Part shown: one piece after another, positions 1-11,564 of the stretch
Position numbering within the stretch: position 1 is the first letter of the stretch
Layout of the letters: each line of letters starts with the position of its first letter
DNA from: Trema orientale
Lineage: Eukaryota; Streptophyta; Magnoliopsida; Rosales; Cannabaceae
NCBI GenBank assembly: GCA_002914845.1
Contig: JXTC01000030.1
Span: forward strand, 342,458-406,457
DNA: 64,000 bases
Direction: 5' to 3'
Made by a program: the position numbers and the translations under genes
Notes under the pieces: model-generated
Told to the model about the DNA's origin: nothing
The model's database searches: none
What the model saw: the letters and a program-made list of their open reading frames with translations, nothing else

Positions 1-442
1 GCATAGAGCTCTATCGAAGCACACACCAACGGTGATATGCATAAATCCCCTCATGGGTTGATTTCGCAAAGATCCCAGTATGCAATTTTCCTCCAAAGAC
101 TTTTATCAATTTTTTATGGCTGACTTCTTTGTGATCAAAAATCCCTTTATGAGTATTGTACTATCCTCTTTTTATTAATGAAAATATTTTCATTCAAAAA
201 AAAAAGTTAGGTGGAACCAAAAGTCAAAAACAAAATGGACAATGAATAAAAATAATCAATAAAACGATATTTGATTTTTAATTTTTAAAATGAGATTATA
301 CAGAGAGATTTGGCTCAAAGAAATTAGTGGGTTATTTTGACATTAGTAGAATAAGGAAACGACAATTGTTTTTGAGTGAAAATTGATCCACACTTCCTAG
401 CCCTTAACAGTGACTTTAATAATAATCAAATGTTTAAAAAAA

Positions 443-802
443 GAGATAATATTACTTTTATACTTTGTATTTTGACACTTTGTTTAAATTATACATTGTA
501 TTTCAGTTATTATCAATATTAATCTTTAAATTTGAAATCTGTTACAAATTTATACCCTGACACTAATTTAGAGCAGTTAATTTACCAAGATGATTTAATA
601 AACTTATTCTCGGATCAGTTTTTATATGATTTATTTTCAATTTTTTAAAATGCATCCTGGTAAATTAACTGCTCTAAATTAGTATTAGTGTATAAATTTG
701 TAACAAATATTAAATCTAATGGTCAATGTTGATAATAATCAAAACACAAGGTACAAACTGAACTAAGTGCCAAAATACAATATATAAAAGTGATATTATC
801 CC
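443..802. repeat. Foldback (long inverted-repeat) MITE-like element
   Basis: The left arm from 443 and the reverse complement of the right arm ending at 802 match over about 145 bp. Both begin near GATAATATYACTTTTATA and both end on the same inner block (GAGCAGTTAATTTACCA at about 572-588, its complement at about 659-675), leaving a loop of roughly 70 bp. The arms have clear mismatches, so the copy is not very young. No coding capacity. The flanks are A-rich, so a target duplication cannot be called. Superfamily not assigned. Confidence 0.75.
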
Positions 803-2215
803 AAAAAAAAAAAATTTAAATTCTGATTATGAAAATACTGAAAACGAACAGACAATTAAAACAAAAAAACAATTTTTTGCAACAAAGGAATAGCATAAAG
901 ACCTATATTACGAGGTGCCTTGGATATATAGGAACTCAGTTTGGGTTTCTTTTTCCAGTACATCTACTTATAATGTTTCTTTTTTTTTTTTTCCCTTCAC
1001 TGATTCAGTGTGGTTCAAGGCCGTACAATCAAGTATGGTCTTCTATTTGATACAGATCTACCGAATTTTTTTCTTATAATCTTCCAGCGGTTCGTAAAAT
1101 GGAAGCTGCCTTTCTCATCTCTTTCACTACAGTTTGATGCCTTTGCCATTACAAAAATTGTCATATGCAATTCACGTATAACATAATAGCCAAATCTAAC
1201 GAAAAATAGGTAAAAGGACTAACATTGGTACAAAATGTGAAGGTTGGGGAGCTAAAAGCTAAAAGCTTAAAAAAAAAAAAAAAAAAAAGACCTAAATGAT
1301 ACATCTACCAAAGGTTGGGGACCTCAGGTGATATTGATTCATTTTATTTTTGCTCTTTCAAATCATCTTTTGTTCCCAAATTGGCTCTTTTAATTGATAC
1401 GATAATAGATCTTTTACAAATAATGACATTTGATAACATATATAGATTCTTTTAGATATAGACATTAAAAGGTTAAGATCTAGAAGAAACTCCATAAAAA
1501 ATGAAGAAAACGCATAGTGAAAACAAATGTTTGGTAACAAATAGCTTCATACAAATAAAAGAATTGTTAAAAAAATTAAGTAATACTAACAACAATAAAA
1601 AAATTAAAATTAAAAGAGAGGAAAATGCTAACGGCCAGAGGGAGATCTCCTCCTCCAGAGAGTGGAAATCAAGAGGTAAGTATTATAGAAAGGAGGAATG
1701 TCAAGTTTTTAGAGTACATGTTGTAAATATAATTAGAACCTCAATAGAGTTGAAAATTGCATTTCCAAATTAAGCTATGTTTCTTAATTTCCTCCAAATT
1801 GCGTTGTACTACAATTTCTAGGTATGATCATGAAATAGGTCTTAATCAGTATTTTATCCTCTTGCGCAGAAATTCAATCACAAGATATTAAACCAATATT
1901 TAATTGGCTTTAAGGAAATCTTGATGAAATTATCGGAAATTTAACAATGTTTCAAAACTTCGTGAAAACAAATAAGGAAATAAAACCAAAAAAAAAAAGA
2001 TGTAAAAGATAAACGCTTAATATAAAACGTCTTAGAATCGAGTTGATGAGGTTGCAATAAAACGTATTTTTTTAAAAATATTAAAAATATACTATTTACA
2101 TAGTAATTTTAAATAACATTTAATTTTGAAATATTGCTTTTAAATATGTATGTTTAAAATTTCAAAAGATATTTTGATAAACTCATGTATAAATAGTCAA
2201 AAATGATGGACGAAG

Positions 2216-2330
2216 TGGGTTGACTCAGGTGGTAAGAGCACCCACTACCTAAGATCTCGGTCCTAGGTATTTTCTTTCAATTTGTAATAAGTAGAGGTCA
2301 TTAGTTAAGCCATACTTTTTTAAAAAAAAA
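2216..2330 (+). repeat. tRNA-derived SINE-like fragment
   Basis: The piece starts with a pol III A-box-like stretch (TGACTCAGGTGGTAAGAGC) followed about 30 bp later by a damaged B box (CGGTCCTAGG). This spacing is that of a tRNA-derived SINE head. It does not fold into a convincing tRNA, so it is not called as a tRNA gene. Confidence 0.35.
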
Positions 2331-3159
2331 ATAGTAAAAAATGAAAGGTATAAAATGTAAGTACCCGTAAAAAGAAGGAAAAAAAAATGCTTACAATTAA
2401 TTAAGTTCATATTTGATATTCCCCCCCTAATATTGATCAATCGATTAATTATTGGATCCTCTTTTCTTTCATTCGGCTCGATCCTTATATTAGAATAGTA
2501 AATTAATCGACTCAATAATTAATTTAATCTGAGGACTAGCTAAACAGTTGCGTACGTATCGAAATTTTGTAAAGTCGAATTCAAAATTGTCACTATCTAA
2601 GACTAAGTACAATATTATGTGTCTCAAGAGTTTGGAAAATGGCACAAAACATGAAAGAGCAATAAAGAGAGAAGATTGCAGCACGCAAATTGTTTGTAAG
2701 TTGGTCAACCGCACAAATTTATTTATTTCTCACTGTTTTTCCGGTCTTACTTCCTACAAGTCATTTTATATCTTAATGTCTTCCAAATTATAAACTCAAT
2801 CACTGACCAAGATAAAACTGCCATAACCTATTGTATAAATCTTAAAGTCATATATCTCATTGTCATCAGAATCCTTCTGATTTTTGTCCATTTATTATTA
2901 TTATTATTATTATTCTTCTTAGTGTTGTTGTTATCACCAACATGAGATGACCAACTTCTCTCATCCCACATACCCTTTGATCTCTTCAGCCTTAGGATGA
3001 CAAAATCCTGTCAATAGATCGTGTTCATGTCGGACTTGAAACCCAACTTTTATCTTATTTTTACATTTTTTTTTTTTTGGTTTTTTTTTAAACCCAATTT
3101 CTATCTAATTTTTACATTTTTTTTTTGGTTTTTTTTTTTCAATTGTCATGTGGAACAAA

Positions 3160-3292
3160 CAACCCAATTTCAACCCGCACTCACTCAATTCAGCTGTAAA
3201 ATATCGTATCCTGTTGTAATTTCCATTAGATGTAGGATTTGAACCCAAGTTCAGACTTGGGAGACATTTATCAACTCAACTAGTTGATACCC
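3160..3292 (-). repeat. tRNA-derived SINE-like fragment, reverse orientation
   Basis: On the minus strand an A-box-like segment (GGTATCAACTAGTTGAGTTG, 3271-3290) is followed by a near-consensus B box (GGGTTCAAATCC, 3235-3246) at the spacing expected for a tRNA-derived SINE. There is no clear tail or target duplication. Confidence 0.4.
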
Positions 3293-4780
3293 TTTCTTTC
3301 CTTCTTCATTACTTGTTTGGCTTCTCAATTGTGTGTACTATTTTCTACGCCATCAGTTTCTAATGTTTGAATATTAAAAATATAAAAAAATTATAGTTAA
3401 AGAAGGCAGCACTCTTCAGTAACCCGGGTACTCGCATAATTCAACCACTGTCCTGAGGTAAAACCTCAGACTATATGACAGAGTGAACTCATCACTAATC
3501 CAATTATGTTGTTTGGTGATTAAATTCTCATTTATCTAATTAAAAAAAAATGTAGCGACAAAATAAATCAAAATTGAAAAAGCATTTTTAAATGAGCCAA
3601 TGGCAATCTAATAACGTAACACTTTGAATTAGTAGCAGCAAAAGCAATTTGCATCACTAGTGACAACTGATTAGGCACACTGAATCACTGTCTTCAAGTC
3701 CAATGATGCTATATCACAAGAAATTCATGCTACTTAAGACTAAAATATCATATCCTGACGTTGAATCAAGTGCTAGCAAGATAAACCTTCCAAGAACATC
3801 AACTCGTCAAAACTCTACTTTCGCTTTGTTTTATTATCTTTTTCTAGAAAATATCAAACAAGTACCAAATGAGCTTGAAAGTAGAAACATAGCTATGGTT
3901 CGGAAGAGCCAAGTTGATCATTTTTTTTTTTAAATTAAATTTTTGGGTCAATTTTTGCAAACGTAATATCATGGAGAAACTGCGGCAGTATGAGTCAATT
4001 TCGAATCAAGAATGCATAGGACTTCATATTATAAAATATATAAATAAATAAAAATCATGGAAAAACTATCAAGGCGTTTACTAGAGAAGTTACATATGTA
4101 TAGGCTATTTTAGATAGACGACAGTCTAAATGTGCTATTTGCATTACTTCAGACACATACCCAAAAAAAAAAAAAAGAAAAAAAAATCCTTGAACCATGA
4201 AACACTATGAAGCTAATTTATTAGTGATGTTACTATTTTTCTACGTTATTTATGCAAAGACTGATAAATTGTTAATCCTTTTTTTTCCCTCCCATTCTTG
4301 CAATTTCAATGGATATAACTTAAAAGTGGTATGGATATGTAACATCATGAGCCAGTCTCCTGCACTTCAAGAATTTAGTAAACAATTTAAATATCCAACC
4401 GGATCCATTAGTTTCAAGTAATCAATTAATAAATTTTGGAGACGTACACGATGACTATAGTCCACTTATACATACAAAATTTATCACAACTTTGCTTCAG
4501 ACCCTAATTTAAATGAATGCTACAAAGAAGTTTAATGAAATATTAAAACATATCCAATATAACAATACCCCCACCTAGAAACTTAGACCAAAAAACCAAA
4601 TCAAAGTGGTTAAACAAGAGTATACCAACTCAGCCGCAATATATTCTGCCCCCAAAATTATACGCTACCTCAATTCTTTTTGACAAACAAGAAAGATCTG
4701 CTATGTTTGACATAATAAGACACAAAAGCTTAGTTTATAGAAAATCACAATGTGGCAGATAATGGTCTTTAGAATTCTAT

Positions 4781-5136
4781 GAGCATGCTTGTTTCACCAA
4801 TTCCATTCCATTCAAAAAGAAAACCCATTGGAGTGAATGTTTGTTTCAATAATTCTAATTTTTCCATTCAAATGATTTTTTAGAATAGGTGTTTGTTTTA
4901 ACAATTCAGTTTTTCCATTCAAATAGTCCATTAGTCACATCAACTATTGGAATGAATTTTTTGTGTCTTGAAATGAGAATGGAGCCTATGAGATGTTTTT
5001 GAATGGTCCATTCTAATGTCTCACATTCTAATTATAACCCATTCCAATTTATTTCACTTCAAATACCTCTCATTCTAATTATAACACATTCTACAATTTC
5101 CATTCAAATATTCAAATAGGTGAACCAAACGGGGCC
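4781..5136 (-). repeat. Short TIR element, family 'GGGCCCGTTTGG', copy A
   Basis: The element ends in CCAAACGGGGCC at 5136 and begins near 4781 with a diverged version of the other terminus. The interior holds repeated ATTTGAATGG / CCATTCAAAT blocks in both orientations. It matches the copies at 35819-36130 and 51339-51687, in the opposite orientation to those. Possible 3-bp flank TAT on both sides. Non-coding. PIF/Harbinger-like (Tourist) or hAT-like; the termini do not settle which. Confidence 0.75.
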
Positions 5137-5906
5137 TATTATGATTTCAAGTGCCCATTTCTCACGCTTATTCTTTGTCAAAGAGAAAAATATGAGGTAA
5201 ACACCCTTTAGTTTGGTTAGTCAAAACAAGGGACCAAGTCATAAACAACAGAATGAATCCAAAACATAAAACTGTCTTCAGATTTGATGAAATCATAACT
5301 TATTAAGTACTCTGTTGACATCATTCAAATAAACGTTAAATTACAAAGCTCCTGGCGGACATTAAAACTTGTAGAGTGATCTGCATGAGCATACTTGTGA
5401 ACGGTCTATTCTAACTTATAATTGCTCTACAATTTCGTATCACAACTTATGAAGATATGTTTATAACCATACAAAATTGATAAACATTAGAACTCCTACT
5501 ATGAGATTCTAATTGTTCTTTTTATTTGAGAAAAAGATAACTAGAGGTACTTCTGAGAATGAACTTGCGAAGGAGAAAGCTGTTACTTCATGAGCATTAA
5601 ATCTTAGGGTGAGATTTAGGTACTAACTGCTCTAAACCATAACGAGCAACTTATCGACCCAAACACGTTGATTTTGTCACTGAAAATTAGAACAAATAAA
5701 TAGACTTAAAAAATATGTTATAACCCCGGTGTATATATTCAATGAAAATGGATTGCGAAAAAAGAAAAACCATGTAACATTTTGCCAATAACAATCAGCA
5801 AACCTAATGATAGTACAAGCAAAAAGCAAAAACTAACAGAGTCTGATTATCAAACCTAATGGCTGCTCAATATAAAGGACAATACCTCATCCTTTCAGTC
5901 CTAAAG

Positions 5907-6009
5907 TCAAGAGCCAGACACGTCCATGTTGTGAATTTCATTCTTCATACGTCCTTTTGGCTCAAGGGATACTAAAACTTCCCCCTTTAAATTGTACAGG
6001 ACATGAAGG
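5907..6009 (-). CDS. Possible 3'-terminal exon of an unrecognised minus-strand gene
   Basis: A minus-strand open stretch of 34 codons ends in TGA at 5907-5909 and begins right after a good polypyrimidine/CAG acceptor at 6010-6011. The peptide includes LKGEVLVSLEPKGRMKNE. About 6123-6140 on the same strand there is a candidate donor (CAG|GTATTG), and coding-like fragments occur up to about 6740. I could not find one consistent reading frame through these, and the solo LTR at 6794 lies in the same interval. It could be a decayed gene, an exon of a spliced gene or chance. Product not recognised. Confidence 0.22.
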
Positions 6010-6793
6010 CTGTAAATGTTAAAATTTGTATAGCATAAATACGCTTCACAAATAACAGCAAGAATGATGTTGATAATCATGAAAATAAATTAGCAACAAG
6101 AACAACAGTGCCATAATAATAACCATAACAATACCTGAGTAGGTTGATGCCAAAGTCGGTGATAAAAAGTAGGAAAGATGGGAGTCAAGATGTTTGAGAT
6201 GTCTAAAGCTTTATTCAGTCCTTTTAAGCACTCTATACACAAAGCAATAAATGTTGAACGCAGTAACCTTAGTAGAGATAGTTTGCAACCAAGACTGGGA
6301 ACTCTGAATCGATGCTAGAAATAGACAAAATGCTTCCATTCGATAAAAACTACTGGTCATACTAACTTATGGAAAAACCATTGGACAAAAATTGAAAATA
6401 ACCACAAACTAAAACTATTCCTAACTTCATCTCTACCTGAACAACTAATAACTCCGAAACATTTTTATCATTCAACCAGCACAGAGAAACAAATTGTAGT
6501 AGAGGCACCAACTAACCTGCTTACCTATCACCCTCTGGATTCTAACCGTTTTAAATATACTCTTGCAGATTCACATACACACCCCTCTAAAAATAAACTG
6601 AACTCATCTTCCATACATTGGCAAAGCCTTGTTTCCTATTTCTGACGATCCTTTACTATCTCCAGGCACAGATAGTTGGCAACGTCCACATTGGCAGCCA
6701 GCAGAAAAGTTCAATTGGGATGAAATTCCATACGCTTCTATTAATATCAGTTAATTAGACAGTATCGAGCTACTGGATGAGAATAGGGCAAGA

Positions 6794-8286
6794 TGATAAC
6801 TCTATGAAAATAGAGTTATCTTGTGTGCTTTTAGTCTTAGGTTAGTTATTTTAAAAGAATAAGTTGTATGGTTTAGGTGCTTTTCTTTACTTTATTTTAG
6901 TTTTTGGTATTGCTGATGTTTAAGATCTAATCTAGTTAATATCTATTCTATTTCCCTTAGTTTTTAGTAAAATTGCTAAAATTTGGTCTTTAGTTTTGCA
7001 GAAATTAAAGGGCAGCATCTTAGAAGGGAAGCTGAATTTAAGTCAAAGCTGGAAGCAACTTTGCTGCAGCAACGTGCCGGAGCAATACTGCACAACAGAT
7101 TCAATTTCCAGCTGGCGGTTATTTCGAACAGCTGGCATAAATTTCGTACAGCTGGTGCTGACAGCTAATAGTGAATACCAGCTAAAGGAAAAGGAAGCAA
7201 AGTGGTCCTCACCCCTCTTTTTGGCTGACACGTGTGATAGGGTACATCACTTGCCCTAATATAAAAGGAAAAGAGTACTGTAAAAAAAAGAAGAGGTGGT
7301 GGCTGAGCTAAGAAAAAAACGCTACGGAAAAGGAAAGAAGGAGAGAGAGGAAATAGTACAGAGAAGCAAGGACGAAGGAGGAGGCGTACTAGCAGCTGCA
7401 AGGAGTTAAACCTCCATCGTCTAACGAGCATTTTCTTACTTCTTTTAGTCTTCTTTGTATTTAATTCCTTATCTGTTTCTTGAGCTTTCTGTAATCAATG
7501 GAATATTTTAGGATACTGATTTTTACATTTCAGACCATGAGCTAAGCTTCCTTAGCTGGGATTATGATGAATCTGAAGTTGTAATGATGGATTAAGTTGT
7601 TTGCAATGTTTATGGTATTTCCCTCTAGTTTGTTCAAGTGAGCTTCATATTTATTTCCTTTTATTACTTGGCCATCAATATCAGGATAAACAAATTAGGA
7701 TTAATTCTGGAAAGGTTAATCGTAGTTGGAATTAGCTTGAATGATGCATAATTCAATCATCTCTTTAGTAGATCTTTGAATTAGTAATGGTATAGGAATA
7801 TATTGTTACCATGCAAGCCCTTAAAGAATTAATACTATAAATGATGTTTTGAGAACTGGGTTAGCATAGGAATATGTAAAATCTGGTTTGAAGAACTTTA
7901 AACATATTGAATTCGGAAGATTAATATGTGCAGAATGAATTTTCGGTTATTGGAGTGAATTTTGCTGTAGGCGTTGCTGCAGCAACTAAACCCAGATTTG
8001 CAACCAAGGAGGATTCAATAATCCCAGCTTATCCACATCACTGCCTCACATTCACTTGATTAGATCTCGTTATTTTCTACTTAATATTTACATTTTTGTT
8101 TGCATCTTTTAATTGCTGCTATTTTGTCACTAATTGATATCTCTCATTCATTAATTTAGCTCTTTGGGCATTTAGTTTTTACAACTAATTTTTGGTAAAC
8201 AATCCCTATGGAGACGATACTCACTCATTACTATATTACTTGTTTCGATACGTGCACTTGCGTAGCTATATTTAAAATCCGCAACA
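6794..8286. mobile_element. Solo LTR of an LTR retrotransposon (fossil)
   Basis: The segment begins TGATAACTC and ends CCGCAACA, that is TG...CA, and is flanked on both sides by the same 5 bases, CAAGA (6789-6793 and 8287-8291). Inside is a TATA-like sequence near 7258 and, toward the 3' end, the GGAGACGATACTCACTCATT / GTGCACTTGCG type of sequence common in the downstream part of plant LTRs. No internal retroviral-type domain lies between the flanks, so it reads as a solo LTR left by recombination between two LTRs. The intact target duplication argues against great age, but a solo LTR cannot be dated from itself. Superfamily not assigned. Confidence 0.75.
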
Positions 8287-8291
8287 CAAGA

Positions 8292-9320
8292 CTTTACCCG
8301 TAAAAATGAGCCGCAGAGAATACCTGCAAACGGGATGAACTTAAATAAGATGGTACTCAATCACTTCTGAACAGCCCAAGATGATTCACACATGGAGGTT
8401 CCGTGGTACTACAACTACTTGCTGACCAACGAAGACAAGTGTTGAACTGTAAACACTCAAATCCTATGAAGATTCACTCTAAGTCAGTTCAATTCAAAAA
8501 GCCAAGAGAACAATTGGGGAGCATAACTATGCTGACACCGTAGAGGCATCTACCTAGCAACTAACATTTTGGTTCATAGAAAGCACAGTTAGAAACTGAA
8601 ATGCATACAGCTAACCTCATGAACTTCATTTCAAGTTCTGTGTTTGTTTGCCAATATACAACATGGGCATTTAACTGAAGAGACAAATATTAAAAGATTA
8701 AGTCAGACTCATGCNAAAGAAAAAAACACTATTCCACCCTGAATAGCACAGCTAGGCTTAGGTCAACTGGTATCCATCCTTTACCCTTAGTAAATAGTAT
8801 ATTTCTTACACACTAAGAGAATAGAAGGTGGCAAATATTAACGTTGATACTAACAATAATAAAAACCTATTGGAAATGTCATACTCGCACAACGAATATT
8901 TTCTTTCTCAATAGGGTCCCGTGTCATACCTTTTGGTGATAACATAAGCACCAAGTTTCCTCCAATTTTGGAAATGAGCTCCGATTGGACTTATAACTTA
9001 TTAACTCTATCCAAATCCAAAGCTCCCTATAACAGAAAAATAAATAAATGAATGAAGCATTATTTTTATGTCACTGCCAAAATGTTTTCAACTAGACAGG
9101 TGAACAAACCTTGATAATTAGCACATTAAAAAGAAAGGGATTCTCAATAAAACCAATGCAAATGTCCACCTTTCTATATACTTTTTAACACTTCCAGTGC
9201 AGTAACACTGCGAAAATAAAAACAAGTTGTCAAAATACTTCAAAGGTAGAGAGCTCATTAGGATTAAGTAGTTGAGCAAAGAACTTTATACGGTGTACCT
9301 CGAGCTACAAGAGCAGAATG
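8292..9320. other. Intergenic DNA downstream of the PPR gene
   Basis: This holds the probable 3' untranslated region of the PPR gene (minus strand, below 9321) and otherwise no gene I can support. A 37-codon minus-strand open stretch lies at about 8875-8985, ending at a candidate donor. A possible SINE-like A box is at about 8750-8770. One ambiguous base (N) occurs at 8715. Confidence 0.5.
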
Positions 9321-11564
9321 TTAAAACGTGTCATCTGGTACAAACCCCTTCTGTAGCATTTCATCATGGAAGCGAAATGCTGCCTTCAAGTTGTCCTGAG
9401 ATACATGTCCATTGATCAATAATGTATAAGTCGATCTATCCGGTTTTACACCCTTTTCTATCATCCTCCGTAGAACTAACTCAGCTTCTTGCATTCTACC
9501 TTGTCGACAAAACCCATTAAGAATAACATTGTATGTAATAACATCTGGCAACAACCCTTTATCTTCCATCTTATTAATGAAAACAAAAGCTTTGTCCAGA
9601 TTATCTTCTTTTATGTATCCATTAATTAAAGTGTTGTATGTAATGCTGTCAGGAATAACTCCTCGAGAAATCATTTTGCCCAAGAACTCATCAGCCTTTG
9701 CAGCATCACCAGACCGGAAGTAGCCCTTCAAGATAGTATTACAAGTCACAAGAGTAGGTTTTATACCTTCTTCCACCATTTGGTCCCAATACCTAAATGC
9801 TTCAGATACATGACCCATGCTGCAGAATTCATTTATCAGAATGCCATATGAAATGTGATTAGGGAATATACTTCGAGAGATCATATCACCCCATAATTCC
9901 TTAGCTTTCTCTATTTCACCACCTTTGAAAAACCCATCAATCAATGTATTGTATGTGACAATGTCAGGCTTCAGATTTCTTTCAGTCATTGTCTGGAACA
10001 AATTTAGAGCTTTCCTCATATTCCCATCCTTACAATATCCATGAATGAGTGTGGTGAAAGTATAAAAATCAGGAATTACACCCCTTTCCACCATCTCACT
10101 TAGCAGAAGGTCAGCATCAGCAAGCATCATCTCCCTACACAATCCATTCATAATAGTATTGTATGTAACCACATCCATAGCACAACCTTGCTCCAGCATT
10201 TTATCTCTCATCTTTAATGCCTCTGACATTAGGCCCTTTTTACAGTATCCATCTATAAGAATAGTATATATCACATTATCTGGAGCCAATCCTGCACTTT
10301 TCAAACTTTTAAAATATCCTAGTGCCTGGTCAAGCTGTCCATTCCTTGAAAACATCCCAATCAGAGCACTAAAACTAATTAAATCAGGAGAAACACCACG
10401 ACGTGACATTTCACCGAAAATCCCCTCGGCCTCTAAAACACTGTTTTTTCTACAACTCTCAACAAGCAATGCATTGTACGTCGTAGTGTCAGGATTCAAT
10501 CCAACTTGCAACATCTCATCCAAAACTTCCTTTGCTCTTGCATAATTTCCCACTTTACACAAGCCATTTATCAAACTGTTGTAAGTGAAAAGTCCAGGTC
10601 TCAACCCTTTACACGACATCGAGTCTAGTAGACGAAACGCTTCTTCTAATAGCCCTTGTCGACAATAGGCATTGACCAACGTATTGTAAGTCACAATATC
10701 TGGAAGAATCCCCTTCTTTTCCATGTCTGACAATAACAACTTGGTATCATCGATTTTTCCATCTTTACACAAAGCATTAACCATGATGTTAAGCGTATAA
10801 ACATTCAGACCAATCCCACTTCTAAGAACTTCTTCATATACTTCCCATGCCAAGTCAACCCACCCAACTTTCACAAGCCCTCCAAGAAGACTATTACAAG
10901 CATTTATAGAGACTCGAAAACCTTTGCTTCTCAACATTCGAAACACCTCCGACCCTTCTCTTAACTTCTTAGCCTGAACATAAGTCCTAACCAATAAATC
11001 AAATACCAGAGGATTTGAACCGCAACTTACGCACGTCGAAACAAAAGACTCTACCACTTCAACCCGTGAAATGCCACTCCTCCTCACCATTCTAAGCACC
11101 AAAGCTTGTGCTTCGGATAACCTCCTACCACGCACCAAAATGTGAATCATTACACTCAAGGACTGTGAAGAATGCTTCATATTCGGACAATTTAACAAAA
11201 GTAAATCAACAAACTTCATACCCAGTTGAAAATTTTCACGGCACCGGCTAAGAACCTCAACTACAACAAATGGGTTTAACTGAAATAGATAATTGCGCAA
11301 GGAATTGGGGTTACCTTGCTTCAAACCCAGTAATATTTTCTCCGCGAAGATGGAACCCGATAGAGAATTCGACGAAACAGGTTCCGGCTTCGGAGTTGCG
11401 TACGCTTCTTGAACTTGCAGAGCTCCAACACCATGGCTGGAGTAAGATTTTAGATAAGAAAAGAGAAGCCATATACCGTGGAAATGGGGTTTCTGTAAAG
11501 GTTTTGCGAAGTTTAGGAGAGTTATAAGGATGGGTTTTTGACGAAGTAGCCGATGGGTGGCCAT
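9321..11564 (-). CDS. P-class pentatricopeptide repeat protein, mitochondrial type (At5g01110-like)
   Basis: Single-exon ORF of 747 codons. The N-terminus (MATHRLLRQKP, then a basic, Ser-rich stretch to about residue 45) looks like an organellar, probably mitochondrial, presequence. From about residue 185 to the end there are about sixteen 35-residue PPR motifs in tandem, each of the form TYNTLING-CK-G followed by a helix ending in GxxPD; examples are VTYNTLVNAYCRQG and VTYNVILNGFCRQG. There is no E, E+ or DYW tail, so it is P-class. These proteins bind single-stranded organellar RNA, one base per repeat, and stabilise, splice or process transcripts. The C-terminal DEMLQKGFVPDD and the pattern throughout match, from memory, Arabidopsis At5g01110 (about 729 aa). 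The start is the first ATG of the frame. Intact, with no internal stop. Confidence 0.93.
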   Translation of the reverse strand: MATHRLLRQKPILITLLNFAKPLQKPHFHGIWLLFSYLKSYSSHGVGALQVQEAYATPKPEPVSSNSLSGSIFAEKILLGLKQGNPNSLRNYLFQLNPFVVVEVLSRCRENFQLGMKFVDLLLLNCPNMKHSSQSLSVMIHILVRGRRLSEAQALVLRMVRRSGISRVEVVESFVSTCVSCGSNPLVFDLLVRTYVQAKKLREGSEVFRMLRSKGFRVSINACNSLLGGLVKVGWVDLAWEVYEEVLRSGIGLNVYTLNIMVNALCKDGKIDDTKLLLSDMEKKGILPDIVTYNTLVNAYCRQGLLEEAFRLLDSMSCKGLRPGLFTYNSLINGLCKVGNYARAKEVLDEMLQVGLNPDTTTYNALLVESCRKNSVLEAEGIFGEMSRRGVSPDLISFSALIGMFSRNGQLDQALGYFKSLKSAGLAPDNVIYTILIDGYCKKGLMSEALKMRDKMLEQGCAMDVVTYNTIMNGLCREMMLADADLLLSEMVERGVIPDFYTFTTLIHGYCKDGNMRKALNLFQTMTERNLKPDIVTYNTLIDGFFKGGEIEKAKELWGDMISRSIFPNHISYGILINEFCSMGHVSEAFRYWDQMVEEGIKPTLVTCNTILKGYFRSGDAAKADEFLGKMISRGVIPDSITYNTLINGYIKEDNLDKAFVFINKMEDKGLLPDVITYNVILNGFCRQGRMQEAELVLRRMIEKGVKPDRSTYTLLINGHVSQDNLKAAFRFHDEMLQKGFVPDDTF

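Larger units (their letters stand above)
803..4780. other. AT-rich intergenic DNA, no supported gene
   Basis: Short ORFs here look like chance in AT-rich DNA. I see poly-A/T tracts, a (TTA) microsatellite near 2890-2915, a roughly 55-bp imperfect duplication at about 3041-3145 and two SINE-like pieces listed separately. A stretch at about 1340-1530 resembles one at about 59540-59680, probably a shared dispersed repeat. Confidence 0.6.

Noticed and set aside
2216-2290. A possible tRNA gene
   Set aside because: The B box is damaged and no cloverleaf forms; listed as SINE-like. The same holds for 63783-63872, which has a good B box but no acceptor stem.
7165-7431. An 88-codon minus-strand ORF and overlapping plus-strand ORFs near 7.0-7.4 kb
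   Set aside because: They lie inside the solo LTR, have no domain and reflect its locally GC-richer sequence.
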